Shown: piece after piece, positions 22,070-33,545 of the stretch
How positions within the stretch are numbered: position 1 is the first letter of the stretch
Layout: each line of letters starts with the position of its first letter
Assembly: GCA_019055375.1 (NCBI GenBank)
Contig: JAHQIW010005252.1
Span: 1 to 64,000, forward strand
DNA length: 64,000 bases
Reading direction: 5' to 3'
Source: Parelaphostrongylus tenuis
Taxonomy: Eukaryota > Nematoda > Chromadorea > Rhabditida > Metastrongylidae
Position numbers and translations under genes: made by a program
Notes under the pieces: model-generated
The model's database searches: none
What the model was told of the DNA's origin: nothing
The model's input: the letters and a program-made list of their open reading frames with translations, nothing else

Positions 22070-22700
22070 AGTCTTATTATCGAGTGTATGTGGTGAATCA
22101 CAGTAAAATACTTTTCGTAGCTGTGTTTAATCACATGACTATCCTTCGTTTATTGTTCTCGTCCTGCCAAGGACGACTGGAGCAAAGAGTTTACGGGCGA
22201 CAAACGCAGGCAGATTGGGCGCTACATGCTGATGCAGTGGAGTTGTGCCATTTTGTGCAAATTCTTGAGCTTTTTACAGTTACGCGGCCTTGCTACTGGA
22301 TAAGAATCTCACACTCTGACAGGTGACGTGTGAACAGAGGAGGTAATTAACCATAGAGAGAATTCGGCTCTTTTGCCTACTTGAGAGTTTGGAGTGGTCA
22401 AGCTGATTACGATGGAGTAAGCCAAACGCTTGCTCAAAATCGAAAAATTCTAATATTTAAGATCTAAACATTAGATTGAGCTTTTTTAGACATTCGTCCC
22501 TCTCTGTGAGCGCTCCACCTAATATGTGGGCATGGTTTATATAAATGATTTATGCTCTTCTCTTATATTGAACTATCAGTCTCGTGCGCTTTACGAGAAT
22601 GTTCGCAAAAACCAGACAATCTTCTTTGTATTTTTCTCTCTTCGATGTTGCCAAATTTCTCGCAAGCCTTGTGAGTGAAAGCTTTTAGAACCCTATAAAA
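22070..22700. other. Stretch without recognised gene
   Basis: Contains an 80-codon plus frame (22,084-22,326) and a 73-codon minus frame (22,784-22,563), neither with recognised motifs. No repeats of the large blocks were detected. Confidence 0.35.
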
Positions 22701-22717
22701 TTCTCTAGTACTTCTTT

Positions 22718-22800
22718 TACGAGCGCTGTGGCCGAGTAGTTGTGATGCTGACCTCAGACACGTGGGGCTGAGCTCCACCCCCACCTCTCTCCAACATTCA
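22718..22800 (+). repeat. tRNA-like sequence (probable SINE head)
   Basis: GAGCGCTGTGGCCGAGTAGT resembles the tRNA 5' end with A box, and GGGGCTGAGCTCCACCCC resembles a T arm with an altered B box. Spacing is tRNA-like but the acceptor stem does not pair, so it is a tRNA-derived relic and not a functional gene. Confidence 0.4.
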
Positions 22801-23471
22801 ACAACAACGTCCTATGGAACGCTACGCAAGGCTAATCTCGAGATTGCAAGGAGACTCGTTCAGACAGTATTCTGCAGTGCTCGAGAAGAAGACGAAAAAC
22901 GAATTAAATGCTAGAACTACCAGGATCCACGTGGTGAGAAAAAGAACGAAAAGTACTGTGATGACGGTTCAGATAAAGTGCTAGAAAAAAAGGACTTCTA
23001 ATATATCTCTGTGCCTACGTTTGTTCAGTGAAGTGGTTTTCCTAATTTCAAGTTCACCGCTAAAACGTCTTTGGTGAGAGTTCGAGCTGTCAACCTATTT
23101 TGCTTCCTATCGTCCCCTCACACTTTACAAAAGATCAGGTACACCGTATTAAAGCTCGTATAATCACCTTTTTTTTACCGTTTGAGTATTTGGTACAAAT
23201 TTACGCAGTGTTTGGATGATCATGGGTGTGCTCGCAATCATAATGAAGTCTTGGAGTGTTAAGTGTTAACTGCTACCCAAGATCACGATGCAATCTGGAA
23301 TGATTGTGTCAGTCAAAAATTGACATTTAAAAAGCTTTTCTCAGCGGAACGTAAATACATTCAAGAATGCTGAGTGATAAGTGAAACTTTGAATCGCGGG
23401 CGGGAGTCAAACTCGCGTTTCACCTTTTACAGAGACTTGCCCAAAGAATCGACATATTAATATTAACATAA

Positions 23472-23560
23472 AAGGAGCCCTCTAATGTAGTGGTGTGCAT
23501 GAGCATACCGAAAAGGCAAGACATGAGTTAAACTCCCGGCACACACCCAAGCTATTGCGT
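23472..23560 (+). repeat. tRNA-like sequence (probable SINE head)
   Basis: TAATGTAGTGGTGTGCATGA (A-box-like) and ATGAGTTAAACTCCCGGCAC (B-box-like) are spaced as in tRNA-derived elements. A GGGCGGGAGTCAAACTCGCG palindromic patch lies just upstream at 23,399. Pairing is too poor for a real tRNA. Confidence 0.35.
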
Positions 23561-24150
23561 GTCACAGAGTATTACTGTACTTATATTTATAAAAGCGAGT
23601 AAATCAAGAATTCTGTTGATACGTAAGTATAATTCCAAATCCGAATACTTTCGCAGCACCTCCAGCGTCAATAGATTACACAAAAAAACTTTGGTGCAAA
23701 ATTAATGAAAACTTGTGTAGCAACCACTGCGCCATTTTCGTATTACACTACCACATTTACAAGCCTCAACACGAATACCATGATTTCCCTTTCGATTTCA
23801 GATGGTTTGCTGCCATATTCGCTTCTGAAGTTCATGAAGCAAGTAAGGGAGATGGTGCGATGTGTCTGAAAGCTCTGTGACTTGAGAGCAAACGTTGGAA
23901 ACTTATATTTCATACGCATTCGTAGTCAAGACTGATTACAATTATGAGATAGCCATATTGGAAGGGTGCGAAAAGATAAAATAACTACTAGCTTTTTTTT
24001 CAATATCCAATCTTGAGCAATTTTAATCTTATTGGAGTATGAATAAAATCCAGCAGCTCTATATAAAGTAGATCCAAAATAAAGATATCTCTATAAAGTT
24101 TTGAGAATCCGCATAGCACTACTCAAGGACAAATTTTGCGAAGATATTAA
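23560..24150. other. Stretch without recognised feature
   Basis: AT-rich, many stops on both strands. I see no gene, repeat of the large blocks or RNA motif. Confidence 0.4.
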
Positions 24151-25036
24151 GCTAATGAAATCGCTTGGAGTAAGTGTAACTGAGATTCGAATCGACTTAG
24201 CATTACTACAATCAGTGCAAAGATTTATTGATTCAATGTGTTTCTTTTAACCCTAATTCTTCGTAAGCCTCCGCCCCTAAACACTTCAATTATACTTCAA
24301 AAATGGGGTTCAGAACAGCATTAAACTATAGTAAACTCATTTGTACTAGGATTACATCCTCGTTCTAACAAAAGGATATCTAACAATAGATGATACTCAT
24401 TCCGGTCATGAAATGCGATCTGAATTGAAGGCGATAAGATGCCGTACACCGGTCTTCTTTAAGTGACTTTTTGAAAACTCCTATACAAAAAAGATGAGTA
24501 AATTATCATATCAAATCCAAACCTTATCATCTTCACACTTAAGTGAAAGTCGAGGAGTACTAGAAATGACGCCAATTCCTTCCTGGATCGTTTGATCGCT
24601 TCCATATTACAGACATTATTCCGGTGAAAACCTAAAATTGTTAATCAGTTCGTCGACGAGAGAAGATAAGAAATCTACTAAACCGTCTGTAGCACAGAAA
24701 GGTAAAAATCTAAGCTCACAAGAGATTTGGACTATAAATAACGGTTCACTTCTGTTAGTTGCAGACAAATGAAGAAACGACTCCTTTCTCAGGACAAGAG
24801 CTTTTCGTAAGAGTGTTGACAATCAATCGAAAGGTTGTTTCTGATTAGGAGGGGGCAAATGAAAAACACATCTCATTCGCTGGAGAGGAACCTTTCATAG
24901 ATGTTAGTGACCATTCGAAAGCTAAGACTTCAGGCTACAGCCACGCGTCGCCTCTTTTCAAAAAAAAAAACTTTTTTGACGTCGCTAGAGGAGGACATTT
25001 CTTGGCTTCAGACCAGCATGATTCTCGCCGGATAGA
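24150..25036 (+). repeat. Inverted-pair repeat carrying the ENTH fragment (left)
   Basis: Aligns in reverse with 60,060-60,960. Shared landmarks are CTAACAATAGATGATACTC, CGGTCATGAAATGCGATCTG, GGCGATAAGATGCCGTACAC and the GCTGGAGAGGAAC / TTCAGGCTA end. The pair is independent of the three large blocks, although the right member abuts copy C. Confidence 0.85.
24480..24700 (-). pseudogene. ENTH-domain (epsin-like) gene fragment, left copy
   Basis: On the minus strand LVDELINNFRFSPE (frame 1) is followed, after a one-base shift, by GIMSVIWKRSNDPGRNWRHF, the signature stretch of the ENTH domain of epsins (normally [29 protein letters not shown]). A deletion removes the VYK part, and a decayed LVLLDF follows. 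ENTH domains bind phosphoinositides in clathrin-mediated endocytosis. This is a dead fragment, probably processed or duplicated from a host epsin-family gene. Confidence 0.75.
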
Positions 25037-25500
25037 GCCCCCTCACTTTGAACTACTAGCGGTCATGCGATAGCGTAATCAAATTTGATTCCACCAATGT
25101 GCTTACACTCTGAAACTTTTTTAAAACGTAACAGGTGAAATAAGTTGAATTCCCACATGCGATCAAGTGACAATCTGGCCAATTCACGAGCGAGTGCGTG
25201 AGCTGACAACGTGAACTGCTGACACGATATTTTTCCATGCGATCACATGCCCGAATAATCAATGGTCATCTTGTCATCGAACGTGGCTGCCTCCGCCATC
25301 TACACACACACGTTTTGGCCAGATCGACCCTTGATCGCAGATGAGAATTCAACTTATTTGATTTCCTGCGTTTCAGAGAAACGGTCTTTGCAGGAACAAC
25401 GTTGGAATCAGATTCGATTACGCTATCGAATGATCACTAGTAGTTCAAAGAAAAAACTCTGTCTGATGAGAAATATGCGCGTCTGAGATATAGCTTTGTG
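24990..25500. repeat. Foldback with ~130-190-bp arms
   Basis: Left arm about 25,010-25,190 (CTTTGAACTACTAGCGGTCA, GCGTAATCAAATTTGATTCC, AGGTGAAATAAGTTGAATTC) and right arm about 25,305-25,490 (GAGAATTCAACTTATTTGAT, AATCAGATTCGATTACGCTA, TGATCACTAGTAGTTCAAAG) are reverse complements with moderate divergence. The spacer is about 115 bp. The outer ends merge into the GGCTACTGCGCTACGTGG repeat at 25,575. The short frames over it are not genes. Confidence 0.8.
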
Positions 25501-25699
25501 TGGAGTTTATGGCGCTATGGTCGTTTGTCAGCTCCTGATCAGAAAAATCAACCAAAGGCTAAAATCTGTGGCTACTGCGCTACGTGGCCGTTTTTTAGTT
25601 TCACTAGCACGATAATCATAAGATCGTGTAAAGAAAGTCTTGTAATATCAGAGTTATACGTTTTTTTTAGAGTTTCTCTCAAAGTGGAGAAAAAACCCA

Positions 25700-26630
25700 A
25701 ACTAAATAAGAGAGAATGCACTCCATACATGAGTCATGCGACCGCGGTCGATGGATCGCCGCGTTGAATCGACAGCCAACATCCCCTCACTTCCCTCCGT
25801 GCTTACGTCCAGCCCACAATTTAGCCGAAGAACAACGCTCACGTATGTGAGCTCAGTCTTATTTTTTCTGCTATACTGTTATAAAATGGTATATCGAGAA
25901 AACAAACACAATGTTGGAATCATCAAAACTTAAGCTTTCGAATGGTTACTCATAATTCTGAAGAACCAGTTCTGTTCTGCGCGAAATATGCGTGCGTGAA
26001 ACACAAACGTTTTCGTTCTGCTACAGCATTAGAAAATATTTTTTCACAAATAGCCGTGCAGCACAGTAGCCAAAGATTACTAAGCTTTCGAACGATTACT
26101 AAAGGGCAATAGAAAGCCTTCCTCAAGCGAAAGGGACCGCTTCATCACTTGTCGAAAGATAACAAAAAAAGAAACCCATTTTACTGTGAATCTCATCACA
26201 ATAAACCTAGTAACGATATTATTGGTGAGATCAAAGATTTCCGACATGACAGCCGTCGACGGTCTCCATGGGTCGTTACTGGAAGAAAAGTTTAAAGTGA
26301 AAATATGACTGAACTGAAAAAATGAAAAAGAGTTTTAGGCTTAGACTTACCATGTCGCCTCTCTAAAATTCACCTGAGCACCTGTAAAAATTATAGGCAA
26401 CAGTTTCACTTGTCCTTTTTAGCCAGGATCGGCATTTTGCCTGAAAAAGTTTGATAAATTAAACCTTAAAATAGGAAGAATCATAGAAGGCCGATTGACA
26501 CAGAGAAAACCGTCCCGAAAAAGTGTGACATGAACACCGCAATTATAGGCTGACGAGACTAGTTCGTTGAGGGTTTCTCTAGGAAATTGAAATTATTATA
26601 TTGATAATATCAGGGCGGAAAAAGAGGGGT
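25700..26630. other. Spacer with repeat relatives, no gene seen
   Basis: Holds a further antisense member of the GGCTACTGTGCTGCACGGC-type repeat at about 26,050-26,100 and otherwise AT-rich sequence. Two short introns or polyA-like tracts can be imagined, but nothing supports a transcript. Confidence 0.4.
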
Positions 26631-26635
26631 TCGAC

Positions 26636-26708
26636 TGAGAGAGAAAAGAGGGAAAGAGTGAGAGAGAAAGAGAGAGAGAGAGAGGAAGGGAATGAAGAGG
26701 AGAGAAGA
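26636..26708. repeat. GA-rich microsatellite
   Basis: Imperfect (GA)n/(GAAA)n tract with the run GAGAGAAAGAGAGAGAGAGA near 26,668. Purine on one strand throughout, so it could form triplex or slip. It separates AT-rich spacer from the GC-richer open segment at 26.8 kb. Confidence 0.9.
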
Positions 26709-26798
26709 ACCCCAGTAGGCTCTATTAAGTAACCAAACACATTTAATATTTTTTAAATCCTTGGTGAAATCGCATCGATTTCGTTATAAAAACAGTAA

Positions 26799-27342
26799 TC
26801 AAAGTCGTAAAAAATTTTCGAAAAAAAAATGAAAAGAAATGGTTATTATTTGGAAATGAGGAGGATCAGACGAACATGCGTAAGGATGGACAGCAGGACA
26901 ATGACAAATTCTCGAGGGAGCGCTGGTCGATAGACGATTGATTGATTTTTTGAGAGTAAGCACCGATAGTGACGATTCGCCGGGAACACAGGATACGTCC
27001 AGCAGGCCCTGACGACGACGAAACAGCCCTGATTGTTGGGCCATCAAACTCTGGACTCGAACACATCGGAGTTCCCACTTTCGCGTTGGCTTTTGAAGAC
27101 AACTCCTAGAGATCACTGTGATTTTTTTCTCCTCCTCATGATCTAACGAAAGAAGGTATCGGATCCGAAAGTGGGACGATTTGATGCGAGAGTGGGACAA
27201 TTTTGCGGACACGCGACAAGCGAGAACGTGGTGTTTTGTTACCCATGGAGCTGCGCAGTTGAATCGTATTCGTGACGGGCTGGACAACGACATAAAATGC
27301 AATTCTTCGATGGAAGGAAATTTTAGTAAGAATTCTAGCCAA
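26799..27342 (-). other. GC-richer segment, open in two minus-strand frames
   Basis: A 167-codon frame (27,302-26,799) overlaps another frame in two parts (27,342-27,136 and 27,102-26,866) with PTIRAVSSSSGPAGRILCSR and LVPLSHQIVPLSDPIPSF-like text. The plus strand also has a patch reading KWDDLMREWDNFADTRQART and AAQLNRIRDGLDNDIKCNSS. Composition is more gene-like than the surroundings, but the coding strand cannot be decided and no domain is recognised. It lies just upstream of block B. Confidence 0.35.
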
Positions 27343-27424
27343 TGATGATACTGTTCTATGGATTAGCTAGGATGATTACACGCAATTAGATAATAGAATC
27401 TGGAGGTAGTAATGGTCAAAAGAA

Positions 27425-27720
27425 GACGCGTATGGCGCATTGGTTAGAGGTGCTTTGCGTCGCACGCAAAGTTGATGGTTCGATCTTGCGCTTATGGTTC
27501 ACCAAGCCATCCAAATTCCCAAGATCGGTATAATTGGGACAGGACTTGTTTGGGAGGATGCATCACTGACTTAAAACATCGCTATGCCACCTAAAGTGAT
27601 TGCAAAATCCAGACATGTATTCCATCACCTCAGTGAAGCTAGCAAGTGAAGACGAATGCGTGGCGCGCTTCCCACAAGGATTTATCAGCATCGGGAGCTT
27701 TATCCTTCCTATGACGGTGG
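27425..27720 (+). mobile_element. tRNA-like SINE (copy B)
   Basis: Counterpart of the element at the left window edge, with A-box-like TGGCGCATTGGTTAGAGG and a better preserved B-box-like GATGGTTCGATC. The body (CCAAGCCATCCA, then TTTGGGAGGAT) is shared with 62,300-62,380. It sits at the left end of block B. Confidence 0.6.
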
Positions 27721-28328
27721 AAATGCAGTACACATAATTTGTCAAAAACGCATTAAAAAGTACAAACCAAGTGATTTTTAGTTCTGAGCCATAGAGTTAA
27801 GGAATAAAGACGACATCGCTTCGAACTTAAGTAATACAGTTCTTCGACGAAATCTGACTGCAGGCACTGGGAAGGTAGACAGTGTTCATCATTGTCAAAG
27901 AACGAAAACATCCAAATCTATCTTCGCCTAAATGATGAGGAAAATCAATCCGAGAAAAGTTTCGAAGGTTAAAAATATCAGCCAATAGTTTGGGGTTTTT
28001 AATCAATATCTATGTCAGAGATGATTATATGAGTTAATAATGTGGCTGTTGTTTCTCTCTGAGATTGACATTTGTGTCAACTTTTATACAATAATCTTTC
28101 TAGAATAATGTAGTTAAAATTACGGCGTTTAAGTGAAAATTCTCTTCGGTTAACGTTCACACGTCCTCGTCTTTTCAGAGCCCGTCATTCGAATCTTTTA
28201 TTCAGAGGTGTGGAGTATGAGTCCGCTGTATCGACTTGAATCATCGGTTATGAAGACGGCGAAGAAGTCGAAATGTTGCTCGAGTAGATATTTCGTGTTA
28301 ACCACCTGGAATTAGCTAAATTACCTAT

Positions 28329-28990
28329 TTACTTGGGAAACTCGAATGTTTGTCTTTGCGCAATACATGGATCCCAGCAATCGAAAATGTGCTGGTTTAG
28401 TTGTTTTGTTTCTGGAGCCCCAGAGTAAGCCTGTGCGGAGCCTCCCCAGGCCATCACCACATCAGAGCATTCGCCGGCTTTCGAAAATAAGAGAGAGATC
28501 ACTACTTTGTGACAAGTTGCTAGCAAAACGGCGGTCAATTGTGGCACTATTTACTCTCAGCGGGACCTTCCGAGTGCAAGTTGGATCATTTCACAGCTTC
28601 GGTAGTCCTACTAGGGGCTGGGGCTTCGAAGCCAATCCGTTTCTGGTAAAAATCGTTTTTGTGAGGTTTAGTGAAAGGCTAATCCTTCCATAAACGTAAC
28701 CGAATTCGACATGTCATCTCTTCCTTTAAATAGCAGTTAATGCTTTGAGAACGATATCACAGCAAAGCAAAGAGGATGTAGTTGTCTATCGTCGATCGAC
28801 TCTCACATAGATACTGTATCACCTCAATTCTTCTGGGGCATTATCAAAAATAGTCTAAAGCGATTTTGGAAGATGGTATAGCGTTCTCACCATCGACATC
28901 GGCGCTCATGCCATTAGGAAATGGTGATATTTCAGCTACAAAATTATATTAACGACATCCGCGTTGCCCAAACTCTTCATGATTTTTTCT
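28329..28990 (-). pseudogene. RTE-type reverse transcriptase fragment (B)
   Basis: Copy B equivalent of the antisense RT fragment near 1.2-1.5 kb, with the same broken palm region. The adjacent minus-strand frame 28,547-28,329 is open for 72 codons and similar to copy A, but I do not recognise it. Confidence 0.55.
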
Positions 28991-29324
28991 GTTTTCACTG
29001 CGTAGAAAGCATTCATAATGTTGAAAGAAGTCGACAGACTGGTCTTCTATATTCTTTTGGTTCATCAAATGTGTCGTAATTTCATCTATGTTGACTATTA
29101 TAATAGATTTTTTTCAAAATCTCACATGTTTACAAAACTGTTCTTTACCCAATGTTCCGTCATTCTTGCTGAAAATGACTTCAGTGGAAGCTTGAAGGCT
29201 GCAAACAACACATACAAATTACATAACAGTTGGTAATCTCGAAAAAATCTTCCCTGTGTGCAAGAACTTGGTTTCACTAATATTCTAGTGAAATTTATGG
29301 AGGCATTTGACACAAAAGAAACTG

Positions 29325-29690
29325 GAAACTATTCTTTATAATAAAGGCTATCTTTTTCTACGACTCCCTTGCCATGTTTCGGATCTGGTAGAATCACCAT
29401 TAATTCTACTTTGAATCAAAGAACTCTTGACATGCTTCTCCACCTTCACAGAGCGATGCAGATTTGATGACCTAAACGAGGCTTGTCTATGAGGTCATGA
29501 CTCCCCACAATGAAGCGGTGAAACGAGCGTCCAGCAACAGATTTGCTTGCTGCTCCTTCTACTTCAACTTCGTTGATTTCATCGACTGCACTTAGCTGTG
29601 AAGGACCTTTTCTCCAATAATGACTGAAAAAACGCGAACTTCGATTGCATTCAACGTGGAGGAGGCTTGTAACAAGGTGAAAATGAGCAG
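29325..29690 (-). pseudogene. Mariner transposase relic (B)
   Basis: The minus-strand frame 29,748-29,446 is open and contains AVDEINEVEVEGAASKSVAG followed by SFHRF and DKPRLG, the best preserved mariner N-terminal helix-turn-helix remnant of this type here. The catalytic core is absent and a C-terminal remnant follows toward 29,330. Confidence 0.65.
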
Positions 29691-30116
29691 GAATATTATC
29701 TAAGCCTTCAAGGGGGAAATTCCACATAGGAAAATATGATATTTCCATGATACGTAGGAGAGCTGTCTCGTACTTATTAGGGTATCCCCGAACTTTCTTT
29801 CCAACCCTGGCTTAGTCTTGCGAGAGACATATGAGGAAAAAATTCAGTGTTGAAATCAGAACACGTATGGCTTTCATGTGGTACTTGAGTATTATTCATG
29901 TATTGTATGGCCTTCGCCAGCGAATCACATTTTTGCTTCCCAGAAAAACACCAGTACGGCAATGTCTCTATTTCGTTAATTTACAGAGAAAGGAGAAATT
30001 GACTGGAGGAGATCAAAAAAGTAATCGTAGATCAGTTGATGTTGTCTCCCTGGAAACCACAGCTTTTCCTTTGGGGCGTATCAGCCTAGTTCTCCACTTT
30101 GCAATTTTGAGAGGAT

Positions 30117-30389
30117 TTAAATATTGTAAATGATTTTCTCAGCCGCTTGCCTCTGCAGATTTTCATATTTTCGTAGGTGACTTAGTGATTGCTCAGTGCT
30201 AAAGAGAGCGGCCATCTCAGCTTTTGGGTTTCTGTGGACACAGATCTGGTGATGACTTTCAACCTCTGCTTTCATAGCACTAACGAGGCGATATTTGACC
30301 TTGTGACTACGTCGTGGCACAAAAACAGACAGCAGCTTGTCGCTCTGGGCTCCTCGCTGTAAGGCAGTTCTCATTGAAACGCGCAGCAA
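30117..30389 (-). other. Conserved exon-like segment, unrecognised (B)
   Basis: A 90-codon minus-strand frame (ALQRGAQSDKLLSVFVPRR, then TEQSLSHLRKYENLQRQAAE), equivalent to the 2.87-3.30 kb segment of copy A. The downstream part is frameshifted here. Function unknown. Confidence 0.3.
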
Positions 30390-31189
30390 TGAAAATAGGG
30401 TAATTTATTAGATGAATTAAGCTTCTAGGCAGACATTTTCGTCATTAATTGGTAAAAGATGGAAAATAAACTTCTTCAAGATTTCCCTTAAAATAAAAAA
30501 TCTCCATGTGTGCAGAATTTTTATTTCAACAAGAATCCCACAACCTTCTGAACTGAAAGTATATTACCAAATATTATATGACATTTGCTTTTGTTTTTAT
30601 CTGTTTCTGGATTCATTGGACAGCTTAAAAGATATCAAATGCAATATTAAGCTTAGTTTCCAAGAAAGTTATCTTCTTTTCTATATTCTCATGAAGAAAA
30701 TGTAGTGCTATACTTTTGAGATGTGCTATAACAACTTCAAGGTGGACGTTTTGCTTCCATATGTATAGTTTTGAATACAAGCAAACATTGAGTCACTAAA
30801 GGGTTTCTATTAGTGGAGAAACTTTTATAAACTCATTTTCAGGGGAGGGAACGCCCACTTGTCCTGTTGCATTTTGTAGATTGTACCCACGTTTCTTTGT
30901 CTTTTATACTCAGCAGAGCTTTTCACCTAATATATAACCAATAATCGTAGCTTGAAAATAAGACTTACCTACCGGTTAGTCTCTAAAGAGGCCCTCCTAG
31001 AATGTTCTACTGACGAAAAGATGAATAGGATTCGCTTCGAAAATTTGTTAATTCAATTTCTCAGCGCTTGGCATTTTATGGTGAAATGCCTATTGTGGTG
31101 GCAACGACCTGGATCAGGTTTTGTCTATTATAACACTAAGACTCTGAGAAAGTAAAATACCTAATCCGGCCATATTACTGCCTAAAACC

Positions 31190-33290
31190 GCGCGCAGTGG
31201 CTGCTCTCGTCTACGTTGTCGGGGCTGAGGCAAGTGGAAAGAGGTGTTCATATCTCAGGATCATCGGAACGTGAGTAGAATAAGTCAAAGCTAAAACACG
31301 AATGACACGCCATGAAGACTGTTTTTTGCTTTGCAGCCATAATACCACAACAGTCTTCTCAAATGCCAACCTATACTCACTTCTTGAGGCTGTTGATCAC
31401 ATAAATCGTGTGATCACCTAACCAGAAACTAAAAGAGCGAAGATCGACATGTGATAATTAGGTGATAAACTCTCGATATTCGTAAGGTGAAGTTTCTTTT
31501 ATAAAACTTTTAAGGCATTAGCTTTACCTTTCGCCTACGCAGTTCCACACAGTCACTTCATACATAATCCTATGAGCTCGTCTGGCTATCCTTCACCTCA
31601 AAGTTGTTTGTCAAGTGAAGGTCAGTACGATAAAATGCCATCCAACCACTTTTATAACTTATGAGAGCAAGTTAAACGCGTTATTTAGAAAAAGTCTGGC
31701 AGCAAAAAGTTTTTCACCTGCTCCTTAGTGAGGATTTTAATTCCAGATTAAGAACAGCCAGCAAAAATGGCTATAGCACAGGAATACTTGGACTGGAAAA
31801 GCGAAATGACAACGGATGCCGTCTCGCAGACCCTGTAAGCGCCAGTCTTTCCCATGAAAACTCATGTTTCGAGAAGAGAGAAAACCGTCGATGGAAAGGG
31901 AGCCCACCTAATGCACGGCTTATGTGAGATTGAACACGCACTTACAAAGGGACAATAACGACTCTTTGACACCTTAGTAATAATCATATTCTGTCGGGAT
32001 CTGAGTACCGCCTTCTAAGTGCAAAGATTCGATTCAGCCATAAGCTGAAAAAGAAGTGTTGTCATCAAATAAGAACAGCAAAACAAATCTCGTACTACTA
32101 GACTCTTAGAATTCTTAACATCTTCAAATTCTCTTTCCGTGGGATCGGGCGATTTAGGAGGACGAAAAAAAAAAAACACCGAGCTTTGTTGTCAGTGTAC
32201 TCAAACCTTTTACAGAAATGACATCAGTTTCATGGACAGAAAAATGTGATCGCATCTCCATTATCACCATGGAGCTGCTCGAAAGGAGAAGGGAAATAAA
32301 GCTTGTATATTACTGCAACACACATAACTAGACTGCTAATAAATTTTAACTGTGGAAGTTTATTGCAGGAGAATTCACATCGGTACAAGCAAAAAACGTT
32401 ATAAAAAGCAACATAAAAAACGATTTAGTTCAAAAATACCTTGAAACTGCAACCGCCATATTTCCTTAGTCGATTGACAAGCAATGGATCCGGTCAGTAT
32501 TACATGCCCTGAATACGGAATTGATAGCTGAAAAATTAGAAGCAAACTTTTCCGATAAACAATTCCTGTCTCGAATCTCGAAATATTCACTGGCAAGAGA
32601 CCACCAGCGTTTTTCAAATGGATGACATCACAGCCAATTTCCTCAACGTTGGTGGCCACAGTGTGCATGCACTTCTCACAAGTCATACGACATCACACGT
32701 TCAAAAAGAAGAATTCTCAGACCAGTAAAGGACTTCAAGCGCAGCTATGCTACCCAAAAGGGGTGAAGGAAGAGATCTTTGTATCCAGCTTCTAATATGC
32801 TTTATAAAAGTGCTGTACACGCTCTTCACAAAAATCGTCTCTTTGTGAGTCTCGAAAATATCGGATGAGGCACAGACATCTGAGCAGGCAGGATTCCGAA
32901 AAAGATTCTGTTGTACGAACCACATACATATCGTCACACGAGTTATATAAATCTGTCGGGAACACCGTATGCCCGTTGCTCTAAACTTTGCCGCCTATGA
33001 GAAAGTACTTGACAGTGTTGAAGTGAATGCAGTTCTATCAGTTCTCATCGACCAACGCCTTGACTATCCTTATATACGTGAGTCAGCTGACATCTGTTGA
33101 AACGGCAACACAAAAGTATGTCTTTCTTAGCTTTCCTATCAAATCCGCTCCATATGAATAAAACGGGTCACGACAGAGAGGCATTTTATCGTCAGAGCTA
33201 TTCACAGCTGCGCCATAGTGAATGGGTCTATTATTTCCAACTATTTACAGCCCTTTGGCATTCACGCCCTCCGGTCTTTTCTAGAGTTTT
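31190..33290 (+). pseudogene. RTE-type non-LTR retrotransposon relic (B)
   Basis: Direct counterpart of the element at 4.13-6.20 kb: endonuclease remnants 31,310-32,040, then RT remnants 32,750-33,080 (including LDSVEVNAVLSVLIDQR) and a truncated end at about 33,240. Frames are broken throughout, and some mutations are private to this copy. Confidence 0.83.
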
Positions 33291-33545
33291 GACAGTCATT
33301 CGATAGCTTGAATATAGAAATTTTTGACGGTGACCTTTTGTTTTTAAAGGATCTTTCCACTGCCCTGTACCATCAAAGACATGATCAAATTCCATGCTCA
33401 GCTTGATTTCTTGTTGAACAGAGCTTTTACTTGCACTTTTAGTATCTTTCGATAGCTTGAATCTCGGCGAATATAATAACGTATTGAGTTTCTTATAAAG
33501 ACTTTTTAGTGCGCGGTGTAAGTCAAGGTGAAATTGTGGTTTTGC
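33290..33545 (+). repeat. Dispersed ~160-bp repeat, two tandem units (B)
   Basis: CATTCGATAGCTTGAAT at about 33,298 and CTTTCGATAGCTTGAAT at about 33,446 begin two units equivalent to those at 6.2-6.5 kb. They directly follow the truncated RTE, as in the other copies. Confidence 0.7.
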
